From Anaerolineales bacterium (GTDB taxonomy: Bacteria > Chloroflexota > Anaerolineae > Anaerolineales > Villigracilaceae), in NCBI GenBank assembly GCA_028689195.1, contig JAQTWR010000156.1, forward strand, positions 1-6,495: 6,495 bases of DNA, read 5' to 3'. This document shows positions 4,958-6,495 of this stretch, in pieces. Both the position numbers and the translations under genes were made by a program. The notes under the pieces are model-generated. The model was not told the origin of the DNA. It ran no database searches and worked only from the letters and a program-made list of their open reading frames with translations. Position 1 is the first letter of the stretch, and each line of letters begins with the position of its first letter.

Positions 4958-5808
4958 GGGAAGACAATTTCAACCAAGCGGTCTTTGCCCGCGAGGTCTT
5001 GATATAAATTTATTTTCGCATCGGGAAAAAAATTTGCAGCAAGGTTGATCGTTTGCGCGCCAAGCGACGATTCAATTTCGAGCAGCATTACGCCGCATTT
5101 TGGCGCGAGTTGAAATAAGCGGCGAAATAATTCCAGCCCGTCGCGTCCGCCGTCGAGCGCGAGAGTCGGTTCGCGCCCGAAGACGGAAAGTCCGCGCATG
5201 GTTTCGGTTGGGATGTAAGGCAGGTTGGCGCAAATTAGGTCAAAGGTCAAAGGTCGAAGGTCTGCCCTTTGACCTTTGACTTTTGACTTCTCTGGCAGCA
5301 AATCGCATTCAACAAATTCAATTTGATCTTGAACATTAAATTTTTGCGCGTTACGCTTGGCGACTTGCAACGCGGCGGAAGAAATATCGGTGGCGAGGAT
5401 TTGCGCGTCAGGGACATTAACCGCGATAGAAACGGCAATCGCGCCCGAACCGACGCCAATATCCGCGATTATTTTTTTATCCGATTTTTTTTGCAGGGCG
5501 ACAATCGCCTTTTCGACCAGCAATTCCGTTTCGGGGCGCGGGATAAGAACGTCTTTTGTCACCTCGAATTCCAGCCCGAAGAATTCCCACTTGCCTAAAA
5601 CATAAGGAAGCGGTTCGCCCGCTTCCAGTTTTCTTAGCGCGTCATTAAATTGATCTTGCTGTTCGTCGTCCATTTCAAATTCGGGATGCGCCATGATCCA
5701 CGCGCGCGATTTTCCGATAACATGCGCGAGTAAAACCTGCGCGTCTAACTGCGGCGTATCGCCGGGCAATCTTTCAATCGCCGTTCTTAACAAGTCTTGA
5801 ATTTTCAC
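4954..5808 (-). CDS. prmC: Release factor glutamine N5-methyltransferase, with an in-frame repeat insertion
   Basis: PrmC (HemK) methylates the glutamine of the GGQ motif in release factors, using S-adenosylmethionine, to support efficient termination. The 284-residue protein has the helical N-terminal substrate-binding domain (about 1-75), IPRPETELLVE (89-99), the SAM-binding loop ADIGVGSGAIAVS (115-127), the acidic T-D-I-S after strand 2 (140-143) and the active-site motif as N195-L-P-Y198. The canonical motif is NPPY, so the Pro-to-Leu change is notable. Residues ~174-188 (SKVKGQRADLRPLTF) are encoded by a palindromic repeat and look like an insertion between DLLPEK and FDLICAN. The start is a GTG; the N-terminus aligns with E. 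coli PrmC from there, though no strong ribosome site is visible. It lies 20 bases after the prfA stop and overlaps tsaC by ATGA. Confidence 0.93.
   Translation of the reverse strand: MKIQDLLRTAIERLPGDTPQLDAQVLLAHVIGKSRAWIMAHPEFEMDDEQQDQFNDALRKLEAGEPLPYVLGKWEFFGLEFEVTKDVLIPRPETELLVEKAIVALQKKSDKKIIADIGVGSGAIAVSIAVNVPDAQILATDISSAALQVAKRNAQKFNVQDQIEFVECDLLPEKSKVKGQRADLRPLTFDLICANLPYIPTETMRGLSVFGREPTLALDGGRDGLELFRRLFQLAPKCGVMLLEIESSLGAQTINLAANFFPDAKINLYQDLAGKDRLVEIVFP
5239..5287. repeat. Palindromic GTCAAAG-type repeat inside prmC
   Basis: The left arm (5239-5261) is built of gtcaaag-like heptamers (gtcaaag, gtcaaag, gtcgaag). The right arm (5265-5287) is its inverted copy (ccctttgacctttgacttttgac), matching at 20 of 23 positions, with a 3-base loop. 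Heptamer arrays of this type are familiar as dispersed intergenic repeats. Here the repeat lies wholly within an essential-type reading frame and keeps the frame open. Confidence 0.8.
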
Positions 5809-5828
5809 TACTTATCTATTCTTTAATT

Positions 5829-6495
5829 TTATTCATCATCCGCGCCGCTCGCCGCGAGACGTTCCGACTCGTCGCGGGTGGAGAGTTCGTCAATGAACTG
5901 GTCTATGTCGCCGTCCATCACAGCCGAAAGGTTATAGCTGGAATATCCAACGCGATGATCCGTCACGCGGCTTTGCGGATAATTATAGGTGCGGATTTTT
6001 TCGGAGCGGTCGCCCGAACCGACTTGCGAGCGGCGATCCGCTTCCAGTTCCGCCTGGCGTTTTTGTTCTTCAATCTCATACAGGCGCGCGCGCAAGATGC
6101 TCAACGCGCGGAGTTTGTTCTGCAACTGCGAACGCTCATCCTGACAGGTGACGATCATGCCCGTCGGCTTGTGATACAAACGCACGGCGGTCGAGTTCTT
6201 CTGCACATTCTGCCCGCCCGCGCCGGAGGAGCGATACACTTCGATTTCAATATCGGTTTCGGGGATGTCCACTTCGACATCGTCCACTTCGGCAAGCACG
6301 GTCACGGTGGCGGTGGATGTGTGAATACGTCCCTGCGATTCTGTAGCGGGTACGCGCTGTACGCGATGCACGCCCGATTCATATTTCAAACGCGAATACG
6401 CGCCCTTGCCGCGCACTTCAAAGATCACTTCTTTATATCCGCCCACGCCGATCTCGCTCGCAGACATGACCTCGACCTTCCATTTTTTATCTTCC
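5829..6495 (-). CDS. prfA: Peptide chain release factor 1, C-terminal part (5' end outside window)
   Basis: RF1 recognises UAA and UAG in the ribosomal A site and triggers peptide release. The visible 221 residues run from domain 2 to the C-terminus. The frame stays open to the window edge ([14 protein letters not shown]...), as in other RF1s, so ~140 N-terminal residues lie beyond 6495. The codon-reading tripeptide P-A-T ([14 protein letters not shown]) identifies RF1; RF2 would carry SPF. The catalytic G-G-Q is at bases 6210-6218 in [14 protein letters not shown], the glutamine expected to be methylated by the downstream prmC product. The block [24 protein letters not shown] is typical of RF1. 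The C-terminus is acidic (ASGADDE). The substrate and its modifying enzyme are co-transcribed in this operon. Confidence 0.96.
   Translation of the reverse strand, partial: EDKKWKVEVMSASEIGVGGYKEVIFEVRGKGAYSRLKYESGVHRVQRVPATESQGRIHTSTATVTVLAEVDDVEVDIPETDIEIEVYRSSGAGGQNVQKNSTAVRLYHKPTGMIVTCQDERSQLQNKLRALSILRARLYEIEEQKRQAELEADRRSQVGSGDRSEKIRTYNYPQSRVTDHRVGYSSYNLSAVMDGDIDQFIDELSTRDESERLAASGADDE

Noticed and set aside
5239..5287. CRISPR-like or tandem repeat array
   Set aside because: The heptamers form a single palindrome without regular spacers, and no cas genes are present.

Overview
The window looks like chromosomal DNA of an uncultured or little-studied bacterium, most likely a Chloroflexota (Anaerolineae-like) organism. 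This assignment is an inference. It rests on the style of the Flp-type pilins (KGQGLVEYALIL...), a lipoprotein with a Pro/Thr-rich stalk and Gloeo_Verruco-type repeats, the release-factor GGQ context ([15 protein letters not shown]), and several dispersed palindromic repeats in and between genes. No rRNA or tRNA gene is present to confirm it.

Left part (1-2283). A palindromic interspersed repeat (17-111) precedes a plus-strand gene for a seven-repeat, probably beta-propeller, lipoprotein (125-1465). Two very short minus-strand genes follow, encoding nearly identical 50- and 49-residue Flp/Tad-type prepilins (1524-1676 and 1984-2133). Each has a strong sigma70-like promoter, a good ribosome binding site and a bidirectional terminator. 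The two pilin genes lie in a tandem duplication (about 1342-1788 and 1795-2246). The duplicated unit also carries the last ~40 codons of the lipoprotein gene, so a 3' gene remnant (1795-1918) is stranded between the pilins.

Middle part (2284-4345). A minus-strand HD-domain phosphohydrolase and a plus-strand major facilitator superfamily exporter are divergently arranged. The gap between them carries a ~120-bp MITE-like element with 10-bp terminal inverted repeats and a 9-bp target-site duplication. It has landed in the loop of an older intergenic palindrome.

Right part (4349-6495). This is a minus-strand translation operon, transcribed from the right edge: prfA (release factor 1, 5' end outside the window), prmC (the methyltransferase that modifies the GGQ glutamine of release factors) and tsaC (threonylcarbamoyl-AMP synthase for tRNA t6A). 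prmC and tsaC overlap by ATGA. The prmC reading frame contains a palindromic intergenic-type repeat (5239-5287) that adds about 15 residues in frame just before the catalytic motif, which reads NLPY instead of the usual NPPY.

I see no CRISPR array, tRNA, rRNA, phage genes or complete insertion sequence. The most notable points are the duplicated pilin cassette with its stranded gene end, the repeat inside prmC, and the MITE-like insertion.
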